The notes: a model not told the origin generated them from the letters alone. A DNA stretch of 64,000 nucleotides from Brevundimonas mediterranea (GCF_014196125.1 NZ_JACIDA010000002.1:310001-374000), one strand, 5' to 3'; counted from the stretch's first letter, positions 8,400 through 17,861 are shown. Made by a program: numbers and translations.

Positions 8400-9263
8400 T
8401 CAGCGGCGCGGCTTGATCGACAGCTGGAAGGCGATCAGGCCCTCGTCCAGATCGGTGTCGAGGCCGTTCATGCCCCGCAGCCCCTTGCCGGCGTCGATCT
8501 CGCGATAGACCAGCCCCACCGAGGTCTGAACATCGCCCCGGCGATAGGCCACTCCGACGGAGGCGTCGCCCAGGAAGGCGCCCCGGTCCTGGGTATAGCC
8601 GGAGCGGGCGTAGTCCCCGTCGCGGGTGCGGGCGAAATTATAGCCTACCGCCCGGCCCGAGCCTGCGGCGTACAGATACCAACGGGCGCGTTCGCCGAAA
8701 CGGGCGCTGCCGTCCGGCGCCAGACGATCCAGTCCCTCGCCGATCTTCAGGGTGGCGCCGGCCTCGGCCGAGCCGCCCTCGCTGCCGACGCCGAAACCGG
8801 CGTGGGGCGTCAGGCTGACTTCCAGACCCGAGGCGGTGCGTCCCACCGGGCCGCGGAAGCCGCGCACATAGCGCAGGTCATAGGCGTCGTGACTCACCTC
8901 CGCCCGGTCCACCGGCGTGACGGGAAGGGGCGATCCGTCGGCCCGGTGCAAACGCCCGGCGGTTTCCAGCGAGACCCGGTCGGTGAAGGTCTTGCGATCG
9001 ATCCAGACGTCGCTGCGAACCCCTGCCTCCAGTCCAGACCCATCGGCCGTCCGGAACGCGGTCGGAATCTCGATGTCAGGGCCGAAACGGGCGTCGGGCG
9101 TGACGCGGAACCGTGTTTGATCAGTAAGGCGTGCAATATCGGTCTGGGTGGTTTGAGGCGCCCGATCGAAGGCGTTGGGCGCCCAGGCCTGAGCGCGGGC
9201 GTCTACCGCGCCGGCCATCGCCAGCACGCTTCCCATTCCACCAATCCAGGCCGCTACGCGCAT
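8400..9263 (-). CDS. LpxR-like outer-membrane protein
   Basis: This 287-residue exported protein starts at ATG 9263 with GGGGAG upstream and has a signal peptide ending near DARAQA. The C-terminal half alternates polar and aromatic residues as in beta-barrels. It resembles the LpxR/DUF2219 lipid A deacylase family, for example in the YAAGSGRAVGYN, RGAFLGDASVGVAYR and VGLVYREID blocks, and the last residues are LSIKPRR. The N-terminal catalytic region of true LpxR is not clearly recognised, so lipid A deacylase activity is doubtful. It is a single leftward gene sitting downstream of nrdA on the same strand. Confidence 0.6.
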   Translation of the reverse strand: MRVAAWIGGMGSVLAMAGAVDARAQAWAPNAFDRAPQTTQTDIARLTDQTRFRVTPDARFGPDIEIPTAFRTADGSGLEAGVRSDVWIDRKTFTDRVSLETAGRLHRADGSPLPVTPVDRAEVSHDAYDLRYVRGFRGPVGRTASGLEVSLTPHAGFGVGSEGGSAEAGATLKIGEGLDRLAPDGSARFGERARWYLYAAGSGRAVGYNFARTRDGDYARSGYTQDRGAFLGDASVGVAYRRGDVQTSVGLVYREIDAGKGLRGMNGLDTDLDEGLIAFQLSIKPRR

Positions 9264-9387
9264 TCGGTCTCCCCACCGTCCGCTGGTTGCACCCTGCACC
9301 AGACGGAACAGGAGTCCAACAGACATTTTCGCGACAGTCTTTCGTCGCTTTTGAACGCCGCCTTTCGGTCGCGGTTCCGGAAATGCA

Positions 9388-9414
9388 GAAAGGCCCCGCT
9401 TTCGCGAGGCCCTT
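9388..9414 (-). terminator. Rho-independent terminator of nrdA
   Basis: On the minus strand, about 35 bases after the nrdA stop codon, AAGGGCCTCGC and GCGGGGCCTTT form a stable hairpin around a GAAA tetraloop. The 3' arm runs into TTTC. Confidence 0.75.
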
Positions 9415-9449
9415 CAAAGTCTTGATCGGAATCTGAAATCCGGGCCGCC

Positions 9450-11339
9450 CTACTGGCAGGCGAGGCACTCGTCGTAGTCGGTCTTGGGCATGGAGAAGAG
9501 GTCGGGCTGGTTCGGGTCGATGACCGCCTCGGCCTTGTCCTCGGCGCCGGCGAAGGCGGCGCGCTGCACCGACTTGGAGCGCAGATAATACAGCGACTTC
9601 ACGCCGCGCTCCCAGGCGGACCAGTGCAGCATGTGCAGGTCCCATTTGTTGACGTCGCCCGGGATGAACAGGTTCAGCGATTGCGCCTGACAGATTTCCG
9701 GCGCGCGGTCGGCGGCCAGTTCCACCACCCAGCGCTGGTCCAGTTCGAAGGCGGTCTTGTAGATCCCCTTCTCGTCCTCGTTCAGGGCGTCCAGGTGCTG
9801 GACCGACCCCTCGTGCTCGAGGATCGAGTTCCAGACGGCCTCGGTGTTGATCCCCTTCTCGTCGAGCAGGCGCTCCAGATAGGGGTTCTTGACCGCGAAC
9901 GAGCCCGACAGGGTCTTGTGGGTGTAGATGTTGGCCGGGATCGGCTCGATGCCGGCCGAGGTGCCGCCGCAGATGATCGAGATCGAGGCGGTCGGGGCGA
10001 TGGCCAGCTTGTGGCTGAACCGCTCCATAACGCCGCGCTCCTCGGCGTCCAGGCAGGGCCCCTTCTCTTCGGCCAGGACGCGGCTGGCCTTGTCGGCCTC
10101 GCGGCGCAGATGTTTGAACAGGCGCATGTTCCACGACTTGGCCATGGCGCTTTCGAAGGCGACGCCCTGGCCTTGCAGGAAGGAGTGGAAGCCCATCAGG
10201 CCCAGACCGACCGAACGCTCGCGCTTGGCCGAATAGACGGCGGCCTTCATTTCCGACGGCGCGCGGCGGATGAAGTCCTCCAGCACGTTGTCCAGGAAGC
10301 GCATGATGTCTTCGATGAAGCGGGGCTCTTCGCGCCACTCCAGGAAGGTCTCGGCGTTGACCGACGACAGGCAGCAGACGGCGGTCCGGTCCACGCCCAG
10401 GTGGTCACGGCCGGTGTGCAGCATGATTTCGGCGCACAGGTTCGACTGTTTGACCTTCAGGCCCAGGTCACGCTGATGCGGCGCCATCTGGCGATTCACC
10501 GTGTCGGAGAAGATCATATAGGGCTCGCCGGTCTGCATCCGGATGTCGAGCAGCTTGGTCCACAGCGAGCGGGCGTCGACGGTCTTGATGACCGCGCCGT
10601 CCTTGGGCGACTTCAGGTCGAATGTGGCGCCGGCCTTCACCGCCTCCATGAATTCGTCCGTGACGTTGACGCCGTGGTGCAGATTCAGGGACTTGCGATT
10701 GAAGTCGCCCGAGGGTTTGCGGATCTCGAGGAATTCTTCGATCTCGGGGTGATGGATGTCCAGATAGACGGCGGCCGAGCCGCGGCGCAGCGAGCCCTGG
10801 CTGATCGCCAGGGTCAGCGAGTCCATCACGCGGATGAAGGGGATGATGCCCGAGGTCTTGCCCGCGCCCTTGACCTTCTCGCCGATGGAGCGGACGCCGC
10901 CCCAGTAGGTGCCGATGCCGCCGCCGTTCGAGGCCAGGGCCACGTTCTCGTTCCAGACGCTCTGGATGCCGTCCAGGCTGTCGCCGACCGCGTTCAGGAA
11001 GCAGGAGATCGGCAGGCCGCGATCGGCGCCGCCGTTCGACAGGACCGGGGTCGCCGGCATGAACCACAGGCGGCTCATATAGTCGTACAGGCGCTGGGCG
11101 TGCTCGGCGTCGTCCGAGAAGGCGGTCGAGACGCGGGCGAACATGTCCTGATAGCTCTCGCCCGCCAGCAGGTAGCGGTCTTCCAGGGTCTTCTTGCCGA
11201 AGTCGGTGAGCAGGGCGTCGCGCGAACGGTCCACCTGGACCGATTTCACGACAGTCAGATGCGGCTTCTCAGGGGTCGTATTCGTCACAACACCTTGGAA
11301 TTCCGTCGTCTTCAAAGCCTCGCCGCCAGCCATGGTCAT
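9450..11339 (-). CDS. nrdA: Ribonucleoside-diphosphate reductase, class I large subunit
   Basis: This 629-residue catalytic subunit reduces ribonucleotides to deoxyribonucleotides. It contains the conserved SNLCAEI active-site cysteine, the LASNGGGIGTYWGG nucleotide loop, the ISQGSLRRGSAAVYL specificity region, the PTASIS motif and a C-terminal redox pair, ECLAC. It is short and lacks an N-terminal ATP-cone, so allosteric control by dATP at that site is not expected. ATG 11339 was chosen because AGGAC lies six bases upstream. The partner nrdB is about 20 kb away. Both promoters carry similar dyads, which suggests joint control by NrdR. Confidence 0.95.
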   Translation of the reverse strand: MTMAGGEALKTTEFQGVVTNTTPEKPHLTVVKSVQVDRSRDALLTDFGKKTLEDRYLLAGESYQDMFARVSTAFSDDAEHAQRLYDYMSRLWFMPATPVLSNGGADRGLPISCFLNAVGDSLDGIQSVWNENVALASNGGGIGTYWGGVRSIGEKVKGAGKTSGIIPFIRVMDSLTLAISQGSLRRGSAAVYLDIHHPEIEEFLEIRKPSGDFNRKSLNLHHGVNVTDEFMEAVKAGATFDLKSPKDGAVIKTVDARSLWTKLLDIRMQTGEPYMIFSDTVNRQMAPHQRDLGLKVKQSNLCAEIMLHTGRDHLGVDRTAVCCLSSVNAETFLEWREEPRFIEDIMRFLDNVLEDFIRRAPSEMKAAVYSAKRERSVGLGLMGFHSFLQGQGVAFESAMAKSWNMRLFKHLRREADKASRVLAEEKGPCLDAEERGVMERFSHKLAIAPTASISIICGGTSAGIEPIPANIYTHKTLSGSFAVKNPYLERLLDEKGINTEAVWNSILEHEGSVQHLDALNEDEKGIYKTAFELDQRWVVELAADRAPEICQAQSLNLFIPGDVNKWDLHMLHWSAWERGVKSLYYLRSKSVQRAAFAGAEDKAEAVIDPNQPDLFSMPKTDYDECLACQ

Positions 11340-11383
11340 CTGCGTCCTGAACAATAAACAGCCTAGAGCCACCTGCGCCGTGA

Positions 11384-11431
11384 CCACATCATCTAGTGGT
11401 CTCAACGCTCCCTGAGCCCACATATAGGGCG
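11384..11431 (-). promoter_or_regulatory. Tandem NrdR-like boxes upstream of nrdA
   Basis: On the minus strand the 16-mer CCACTAGATGATGTGG (11384-11399) fits the NrdR consensus core C-W-A-N-A-T-N-T-W-G except for one base. A second, weaker dyad, CGCCCTATATGTGGGC (11416-11431), is centred 32 bases further upstream, the helical spacing expected for NrdR tandem boxes. The set lies 45-92 bases before the nrdA start. The similar site before nrdB supports the call. The NrdR gene itself is not in the window. Confidence 0.6.
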
Positions 11432-11613
11432 CACATGCCTAATAACCCGTCAACGTCTTGACGGTCGCTTTGTAAGCGAATCGGTCGGACAAGTCGTCCA
11501 CGCCTGGGGAAAATCCAGCAAGCAAGCCAGCAAACCCCTCACAGGCCTTCGCAGTTGCGATATCACGAACGCGTGATCGGAACATAGGGCGAGCTTGGCC
11601 GTTTGGCCCGTCC

Positions 11614-12396
11614 ATGACCGTTTCAGATTTCCGTCCCTTTTTGATACGCGCCCTGACGGTTGCGCGAACAGAGATCGCCGCTTTGACGGCCCTGTTCGTC
11701 GCCGCGATCGGCGTCATGACCTTCGTCGAGATCGCCGACGACATGACGGAGGCCGACGGCCAGGCCTTCGACCATCAGGTTCTGGCCCTGCTGCGCCCCT
11801 ATGCCGACGATCCCGGCCGGCCCTGGGGGCCGTGGTGGCTGAAGGAGGCGGCGGCCGACATCACCTCGCTGGGCGGCATATCGGTGCTGGGCCTGTTCGC
11901 CCTGATCGTCATCATCTTCCTGTTGAGCCAGAGGAAATGGCTGTCGTCCGTCCTGTTGGCCCTGGGCCTGATCGGCGGCGTGATGCTCAGCGAGGGGCTG
12001 AAGGCGGTGTTCGAGCGCGAACGCCCGCCCCAGGCCCTGCAGGCGGTCGAGACGATCAACGCCAGCTTCCCCTCGGGTCACGCCCTGCTGGCGACGGTCT
12101 TCTACCTCAGCGTCGCGGTCATGCTGACGCGGGCCTTTCCGCGCCAGAGGTTCAAGATATTCGTTCTGGGCGTCGGCATTCTGATGGCCCTGCTGGTGGG
12201 GCTGACCCGCATCTATCTGGGCGCCCACTGGGCGACGGACGTGTTCGCAGGCTGGGCCGTGGGCTCGGCCTGGGCCATGGTCTTGTGGCTGGTCGCGTAT
12301 GGGATTGCGCGCTGGCAGAGGCGCCGCCGCGCGCCCCTGCAGGACGAGCCCTCGCCGATCGAGCCCGAGACCAGGGACGATCCGACCAAAGTCTAG
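11614..12396 (+). CDS. PAP2-family membrane phosphatase
   Basis: This 260-residue membrane protein carries the complete type 2 phosphatidic acid phosphatase signature. The motifs are K130-x6-R137-P138, PSGH at 153-156, and R199-x5-H205-x3-D209. Several transmembrane helices surround these motifs. It probably dephosphorylates a lipid phosphate such as undecaprenyl diphosphate, phosphatidate or phosphatidylglycerol phosphate on the periplasmic face. The substrate cannot be told from sequence. The start at ATG 11614 gives a normal family length. It is divergent from nrdA. Confidence 0.88.
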   Translation: MTVSDFRPFLIRALTVARTEIAALTALFVAAIGVMTFVEIADDMTEADGQAFDHQVLALLRPYADDPGRPWGPWWLKEAAADITSLGGISVLGLFALIVIIFLLSQRKWLSSVLLALGLIGGVMLSEGLKAVFERERPPQALQAVETINASFPSGHALLATVFYLSVAVMLTRAFPRQRFKIFVLGVGILMALLVGLTRIYLGAHWATDVFAGWAVGSAWAMVLWLVAYGIARWQRRRRAPLQDEPSPIEPETRDDPTKV

Positions 12397-12482
12397 CCCC
12401 GCCTTGGCGTCAGACGCAGGATAGTCTGTCTTGAGACGCCGCCTCGATCTGAACAGAGCGGCGCGCAGACGGGAGATACGCC

Positions 12483-13802
12483 ATGGACCACGCCGCCCTC
12501 TATGCCGAACGGCTGAAAACGCCGGACCAGGCTGCGGCCCTGATCCGGTCGGGCGCCAAGGTCGCCATGGGCCTGGGCGTGTCCCAGCCCCCGGCCCTGC
12601 TGAAGGCCCTGGCCGAACGGGCTGAGCGCGGCGAGGTCGAGGATGTGAACCTCTATTATCTGCTCTCCACAGCCATCGCCGGCGACACGGTGCTGCGCTA
12701 CGAGCTGATGGATCGGATCCGGCCGTGGAGCCTGTTCCACAGCGCCGTCGAACGCCGGCTGGAACAGCGCGCCTTCGAGGAGGGACGGCCCAATCCCGTC
12801 CAGTTCATCCCGACCGGCTTCCAGCAGTCGCCGCGCCTGCTGTGCGACGAGGTCGGGGTGGATGCGCTGGTCTGCACCGTCTCGCCGATGGACGCCGACG
12901 GCTTCTTCTCCTTCGGGACCAACACGGACTACGCCAAGCCGGTGTCGGAGACCGCCCGCACCATCGTGGTCGAGGTCAATCCGCACATGCCGCGCGTATT
13001 CGGCGACTGCACCGTCCATGTGTCGAAGGTCGCCGGGATCGTGGAACACGCCGCCCCCCTGCTGGTCGTGCCCCGGGCCGAGCCCCAGCCGGCCGACCTC
13101 GCCATCGGTCGGATCATCGCCGATCTGGTCGAGGATGGAGCGACGCTGCAGATGGGGATCGGCGCCCTGCCCAACGCCGTCTGCGACGCCCTGAAGGACC
13201 ACCGCGACCTGGGGGTCCATACCGAGATGCTGACGCCGGGCCTGGTCGAGCTGATGCAGGCCGGGGTGGCCAACCACGCCCGCAAAACCCTGCACCCCGG
13301 CGTCGGGGTCTTCGCCTTCTCGATGGGCGACCAGAACACCTATGACTTCCTGGACGGCAACCGCGGCCTGGAGGCCCGTCCGGTCTCCTATGTGAACGAC
13401 CCTGCCGTGATCGCCCGCAATACGAAGATGGTCTCGGTCAACGCCACGCTTCAGATCGACCTGAGCGGCGCCTGCTGTTCGGAGTTCCTGAACGGGCGTC
13501 AGTTCACCGCCTCGGGCGGACAGCTGGACTTCGTGCGCGGAGCCTATGGCTCCGAAGGGGGCAAGTCGATCATCGCCTGCCATGCGACGGCGGCCAAGGG
13601 GACCTGTTCGCGCATCGTCGCCCGGCTGGACGGCCCCGTCACCACGCCCCGCAACGACGTCCACATCATCGTCACCGAACACGGCTGGACCAACCTGAAG
13701 GGCCAGTCGACCAGCGAGCGGGCGCGCGCCCTGATCGCCCTGGCCGCGCCCGAGTTCCGCGACGACCTGACGGCGGAAGCCGGGCGACAGGGTCTGATCT
13801 GA
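12483..13802 (+). CDS. Acetyl-CoA hydrolase/transferase-family protein
   Basis: This 439-residue protein resembles family I CoA-transferases of the acetyl-CoA hydrolase / 4-hydroxybutyrate CoA-transferase type. Supporting blocks are VSPMDADGFFSFGTN, the Gly-rich QMGIGALPNAV, HTEM at 246-249 (Glu248 is the likely CoA-thioester nucleophile), FAFSMG and VTEHGWTNLKGQS. It starts at ATG 12483 behind GGGAGATACGCC. The reaction is transfer of CoA between short carboxylates, or hydrolysis of acyl-CoA. The substrate is not predictable. The gene appears monocistronic. Confidence 0.88.
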   Translation: MDHAALYAERLKTPDQAAALIRSGAKVAMGLGVSQPPALLKALAERAERGEVEDVNLYYLLSTAIAGDTVLRYELMDRIRPWSLFHSAVERRLEQRAFEEGRPNPVQFIPTGFQQSPRLLCDEVGVDALVCTVSPMDADGFFSFGTNTDYAKPVSETARTIVVEVNPHMPRVFGDCTVHVSKVAGIVEHAAPLLVVPRAEPQPADLAIGRIIADLVEDGATLQMGIGALPNAVCDALKDHRDLGVHTEMLTPGLVELMQAGVANHARKTLHPGVGVFAFSMGDQNTYDFLDGNRGLEARPVSYVNDPAVIARNTKMVSVNATLQIDLSGACCSEFLNGRQFTASGGQLDFVRGAYGSEGGKSIIACHATAAKGTCSRIVARLDGPVTTPRNDVHIIVTEHGWTNLKGQSTSERARALIALAAPEFRDDLTAEAGRQGLI

Positions 13803-13857
13803 GACAAATCTTGCGAGTCGTTATCGACTTTTCATTTCTGGCGGCGCGGCCTAAACC

Positions 13858-14055
13858 CCGCCTCGTCATCGGGGAGTAGCCGCCCGCAGCAATCAGCGGG
13901 GCTCGCGTCAACATGCTTCCTCTCCCGGAGAGGATGGCGCGGGAACGGTCCGAGGCCCTTTTTGGGGTCCGGGACTACGGCAAGACCGGCGGCTTTCGCA
14001 GGGACGTCCACGCGGGGCCCGGCTGCGAACGCCACAGGTCCGTCCGCCGAGGCTC
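13858..14055 (+). ncRNA. yybP-ykoY (Mn2+) riboswitch
   Basis: The leader contains the two diagnostic conserved stretches of the yybP-ykoY aptamer: GGGGAGTAGC at 13871-13880 and GCGTCAACATGC at 13905-13916. A P1 helix can form between GCCTCG (13860-13865) and CGAGGC (14048-14053), closing an element of about 195 nt. The downstream gene belongs to the TMEM165/GDT1 (UPF0016) family, a common target of this Mn-sensing class. The 3' strand of P1 contains the only purine-rich GAGG before the start codon, so control may be translational. Upstream at about 13816-13831 is a short dyad (AGTCG-TTAT-CGACT) that could belong to the promoter region. Confidence 0.85.
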
Positions 14056-14074
14056 CCGCGCATATGGTTCCGTT

Positions 14075-14638
14075 TTGGAAGCCTTTCTGATCTCGACCGG
14101 CCTGGTCTCCATCGCGGAGATCGGGGACAAGACCATGTTGTTGTCCATCGTCATGGCGGCGACCTGGCGACGGCCCACGCCCATCATCCTGGGCATTCTC
14201 GCCGCCACCCTGCTGAATCACGCCTTCGCGGCCCTGGCCGGCACGGTTCTGGCCCATTTCATCACCGGCGAATGGATGCGCTGGATCGTCGGCGTCGCCT
14301 TCCTGGGCTTCGCCGCCTGGGCCCTGATCCCCGATACGCTGGACGAGCAGAAGGGCGAGGTCCAACGCGGCTTCTGGGCCATCTTCTGGACCACCGCCTC
14401 GGCCTTCTTCCTGATCGAGATGGGCGACAAGACCCAGGTCGCCACCGCCATGCTGGCCGCCCGGTTCGAGAACCTGCCGCTGGTCGTGGCGGGCTCGACC
14501 CTGGGCATGATGCTGGTCAACGGCCCCGCCGTCCTGCTGGGCGAGACGGCGGCGAAGAAGCTGCCGCTGAAATGGATCCGTCTTGCCGCCGCTGTGGGTT
14601 TCGCCGCGACGGGGTTGTGGATCCTGTTCGCCACATAG
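14075..14638 (+). CDS. TMEM165/GDT1 (UPF0016) family transporter, probable Mn2+ exporter
   Basis: The protein has six hydrophobic helices and two copies of the family signature, AEIGDKT and IEMGDKT, with the ion-binding acidic residues intact. The members studied are Mn2+/Ca2+ transporters, and the upstream Mn riboswitch supports manganese export. The start is uncertain. TTG 14075 is the only plausible initiator just before the first motif, giving 187 residues, but it lacks a close ribosome binding site. ATG 14064, at good distance from GAGG, is in another frame and reads only eight codons (MVPFWKPF). Either that is a tiny leader peptide or one base is missing from the sequence. Confidence 0.85.
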   Translation: MEAFLISTGLVSIAEIGDKTMLLSIVMAATWRRPTPIILGILAATLLNHAFAALAGTVLAHFITGEWMRWIVGVAFLGFAAWALIPDTLDEQKGEVQRGFWAIFWTTASAFFLIEMGDKTQVATAMLAARFENLPLVVAGSTLGMMLVNGPAVLLGETAAKKLPLKWIRLAAAVGFAATGLWILFAT

Positions 14639-14690
14639 GAAGCCCCGCCCGAGGCTCGCAATCTGTCCGGCCTGGCCTTACCAAGAACCC

Positions 14691-16001
14691 ATGCGCCGTC
14701 ACATCCGCCCCCTGCTTGCGCTCCTCGCGCTCGCCCTGCTGAGCCTCCCGGCCGGCGCCAAAGCCGCCTCGCGCGCCTATGCCGTGGACGGCGACTGCGG
14801 CGGGCGGCCCGCGACCACGGTGCGGATGGCGCCGGGCTATTGTCTGGGCCTGATCTGGCAGGGCGCGGGGACTGACGGACCCCGCATGCCGCGCGGCCTG
14901 CTGCCCCTGCCCGGCGGAGACTGGCTCGTCACCGACCTGGGCGGGTGGGAGGCGGGACGCGGCGCGGTCTGGCGGCTGTCGTTCGGCGCCGACGGTGCGG
15001 CGCGCTGGCGCAGGCTCGCCCAAGGGCTGTCCATGCCCCACACGGTGGCGCGGGGCCCGGACGGAAGAATCTATGTGTCCGAAATGAACCGCATCCTGAC
15101 CCTGGACCCCGACGCGGCCGATCCGGCGGCGACGGTGCGGACCGTAATCGGCGACCTGCCGGACAACCGACTGCACGACAATCGCCACCCCCTGTCCAGT
15201 TTCGTCTTCGACGGCGACGGCGCTCTGCTGGTCAATGTGGGGGCGCCCAGCGACCGTTGCCTGGACGTTCGGGGGCGGCCGCGCACCGACGGCTCAGGCG
15301 GGTGCGCCGACAGCGCCGAAACGGCCCAGGTGCGGCGCCACGCTTATCTGGGTAATGGTCGGTGGGCCGAGGACAGCACGGTCTTCGCCTCGGGCCTGCG
15401 CAACTCCATCGCCCTGGTGCGGCATCGGTCGGGGACCATCCTGCAAGGCGAGAACTCGGTCGACCTGACCACGCCCGACCATCCCTATGACGAGATCAAT
15501 GTCCTGCGTCGGGGCGGCCATTACGGCTGGCCTTATTGCGTGGACCTGACGACGCCCCTGCCGGGCTGGAGCGCGGCCCAGGCCCGCTGCGACCGACGCG
15601 ACCGACCGGTCGCCCTCTTGCCGCCGCACGCGGCGCCGCTGGACCTGATCTATTACGAAGGGGCGATGTTTCCCGAACTGCGCGGCCGGCTGTTGATGAG
15701 CTGGCACGGCTATCGTCGCGCCGCTGGACGGATCGTGGCGGCCGAGACCGACGCGCAAGGCCGCCCTCTGACCGACATCGGCGGACGCTACGCCATCTAC
15801 CCGCGCGGCGCCCTGCCCTATCCGGCCGGCGCGCCCAGCGTGCGCGGCAAGGCGCTGACGCCGGGTTGGGACGCGGTCGCGGGCCGCCAGCCGCGTGGCT
15901 CGCCGGTGGTTCTGGCGGTCGCCGCCGACGGATCGATCTGGGTCACGGACGACCGCAGCCGGGCGATCCTCAGGATCGCCCGGTTGGAGATCGCCGACTA
16001 G
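14691..16001 (+). CDS. Exported sorbosone/glucose dehydrogenase-like beta-propeller protein
   Basis: This 436-residue protein has a signal peptide (MRRHIRPLLALLALALLSLP, cleavage near AKAAS). The body resembles PQQ-type soluble aldose and L-sorbosone dehydrogenases: MPRGLLPLPGGDWLVTDLGG, SMPHTVARGPDGRIYVSE, a Gly/Asp-rich DGDGALLVNVGAPS, GENSVDL, YDEINVLRRGGHYGWPYC, and a final DGSIWVTDD blade. It probably acts in the periplasm as a sugar oxidoreductase. Cofactor and substrate are inferred from the family only. ATG 14691 places the signal peptide at the N-terminus. Confidence 0.75.
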   Translation: MRRHIRPLLALLALALLSLPAGAKAASRAYAVDGDCGGRPATTVRMAPGYCLGLIWQGAGTDGPRMPRGLLPLPGGDWLVTDLGGWEAGRGAVWRLSFGADGAARWRRLAQGLSMPHTVARGPDGRIYVSEMNRILTLDPDAADPAATVRTVIGDLPDNRLHDNRHPLSSFVFDGDGALLVNVGAPSDRCLDVRGRPRTDGSGGCADSAETAQVRRHAYLGNGRWAEDSTVFASGLRNSIALVRHRSGTILQGENSVDLTTPDHPYDEINVLRRGGHYGWPYCVDLTTPLPGWSAAQARCDRRDRPVALLPPHAAPLDLIYYEGAMFPELRGRLLMSWHGYRRAAGRIVAAETDAQGRPLTDIGGRYAIYPRGALPYPAGAPSVRGKALTPGWDAVAGRQPRGSPVVLAVAADGSIWVTDDRSRAILRIARLEIAD

Positions 16002-16016
16002 GCCGGAACGGCGCGC

Positions 16017-16598
16017 CTAGGTCCGAAGCGTCAAGGCCAGGTGCTGCAACAGCATGATGGTCTTGGCGTCGCGGATGCGGCCGTCGGCGATCATGGCCAG
16101 GGCTTCGTCCAGGGTCGGCTCCAGCACCTCGATGTCCTCGCCCTCGTCCGGATGGCCGCCGCCGTCGCCGATCTTCATCGACGGATCGTACTCGGCGACG
16201 AAGAAGTGCAGGATTTCGGTGACGGAGCCGGGGCTCATGAAGGCCTCGAACACCTTGCGCACCGCGCCGAGCCGATAACCAAGCTCCTCCTCGACCTCAG
16301 CGCGGATCCGCACCTCGGGCTCGGCGTCGTCCAGCAGGCCGGCCGCCGCCTCGATCAGCAGGTCGTCGTAACCGTTCAGATAGGCCGGCAACCGGAACTG
16401 CCGCACCAGCAGCACGGTGCGCGCCGCCGGATTATAGGGCAGCAGCACCGCCCCATTGCCCCGGTCGTAATGTTCCCGCTCCTGGGTTTGCCAGCGTCCG
16501 TCGCGCCGTTTCCAGTCGAACCGGGTGGTCTTCAGCACATACCAGTTGTCCGAGAGAAGCCGGGTCTCGTGGATCCTGAGACGGTCCTTGACGGTCAT
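16017..16598 (-). CDS. nudK: NudK-type Nudix hydrolase (GDP-mannose / ADP-ribose pyrophosphatase)
   Basis: This 193-residue protein closely follows E. coli NudK, with a Nudix box GLLDDAEPEVRIRAEVEEEL and the downstream blocks FEAFMSPGSVTEILHFFVAEY, DEGEDIEVLE and RIRDAKTIMLL. The first Nudix Arg of the classical motif is replaced, as in NudK itself. It hydrolyses nucleoside-diphosphate sugars such as GDP-mannose. It is convergent with the beta-propeller gene and lies just downstream of argG on the same strand. Confidence 0.85.
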   Translation of the reverse strand: MTVKDRLRIHETRLLSDNWYVLKTTRFDWKRRDGRWQTQEREHYDRGNGAVLLPYNPAARTVLLVRQFRLPAYLNGYDDLLIEAAAGLLDDAEPEVRIRAEVEEELGYRLGAVRKVFEAFMSPGSVTEILHFFVAEYDPSMKIGDGGGHPDEGEDIEVLEPTLDEALAMIADGRIRDAKTIMLLQHLALTLRT

Positions 16599-16622
16599 CG
16601 GCTTGCCTCGGGCGGTCTGGCG

Positions 16623-17861
16623 CTAGGCTTTACGGGCGTCGCGCTTGGCCAGGACGCGCAGGCGGAGCGCATTCAGCTTGATGAAGCCGGCCGCGTCCTT
16701 GTGGTCATAGGCCTGGACGCCTTCCTCGAAGGTGACGAGGTCCTGGTCGTACAGGCTGTAGGGGCTCTCGCGGCCGATGACCGAGACATTGCCCTTGTAC
16801 AGCTTGACCTTGACCGTGCCGGAGACGTTTTCCTGGCTCTTGTCGATGGCGGCCTGAAGCATCTCGCGCTCGGGCGAGAACCAGAAGCCGTTGTAGATCA
16901 GCTCGGCGTATTTCGGCATCAGCTGGTCCTTCAGGTGCATGGAGCCGCCGTCCAGGGTGATGCTCTCGATGCCGCGGTGGGCCGCGATCAGGATGGTCCC
17001 GCCGGGGGTCTCATAGACGCCGCGCGACTTCATGCCGACGAAACGGTTCTCGACCAGGTCCAGCCGCCCGATGCCGTTGTCGTGGCCGTACTGGTTCAGG
17101 GCGGTCAGGATCGTCGCGGGGCTCATGGCCTCGCCATTGATCGACACGGCGTCGCCCTTCTCGAAGCCGATCTCGATGACCGTGGCCACGTCCGGCGCGT
17201 CCTCCGGCGAGATGGTGCGCTGGTGGACGAACTCGGGCGCCTCGACCGCCGGGTCTTCCAGCACCTTGCCCTCGGAGGAGGAGTGCAGGAGGTTGGCGTC
17301 GACAGAGAAAGGCGCCTCGCCGCGCTTGTCCTTGGAGATCGGGATCTGGTTCTTCTCGGCGAAGTCCAGCAGGGCCTCGCGGCTGCGGAACTCCCATTCG
17401 CGCCAGGGCGCGATGACGCGGATGTCCGGCTCCAGGGCGTAATAGCCCAGTTCGAACCGGACCTGGTCGTTGCCCTTGCCGGTCGCGCCGTGACAGACGG
17501 CGTCGGCGCCGACCTGACGCGCGATCTCGATCTGGCGCTTGGAGATCAGCGGCCGGGCGATGGAGGTGCCCAGCAGATAGTCGCCCTCATATTGCGCATT
17601 GGCGCGGAACATCGGGAAGACGAAGTCGCGCACGAACTCTTCGCGCAGGTCGTCGATGAAGATGTTCTCGGGCTTGATGCCCAGCTTCAGCGCCTTCTCG
17701 CGTGCGGGGCCAAGCTCCTCGCCCTGGCCCAGGTCGGCGGTGAAGGTCACGACCTCGGCGTTATATTCGGTCTGCAGCCACTTCAGGATGATCGAAGTGT
17801 CCAGGCCGCCCGAATAGGCGAGGACGACCTTCTTGATGGGCTTGTCGGCGGGGGCGGACAT
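16623..17861 (-). CDS. argG: Argininosuccinate synthase
   Basis: This 412-residue enzyme ligates citrulline and aspartate in arginine biosynthesis. The N-terminal PP-loop ([13 protein letters not shown]), [28 protein letters not shown] and the C-terminal tetramerisation segment are all present. ATG 17861 gives the usual N-terminus, with a purine-rich AAAGAG upstream; longer versions would add an unconserved Arg-rich tail. It is transcribed divergently from the M16 protease gene. Confidence 0.96.
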   Translation of the reverse strand: MSAPADKPIKKVVLAYSGGLDTSIILKWLQTEYNAEVVTFTADLGQGEELGPAREKALKLGIKPENIFIDDLREEFVRDFVFPMFRANAQYEGDYLLGTSIARPLISKRQIEIARQVGADAVCHGATGKGNDQVRFELGYYALEPDIRVIAPWREWEFRSREALLDFAEKNQIPISKDKRGEAPFSVDANLLHSSSEGKVLEDPAVEAPEFVHQRTISPEDAPDVATVIEIGFEKGDAVSINGEAMSPATILTALNQYGHDNGIGRLDLVENRFVGMKSRGVYETPGGTILIAAHRGIESITLDGGSMHLKDQLMPKYAELIYNGFWFSPEREMLQAAIDKSQENVSGTVKVKLYKGNVSVIGRESPYSLYDQDLVTFEEGVQAYDHKDAAGFIKLNALRLRVLAKRDARKA

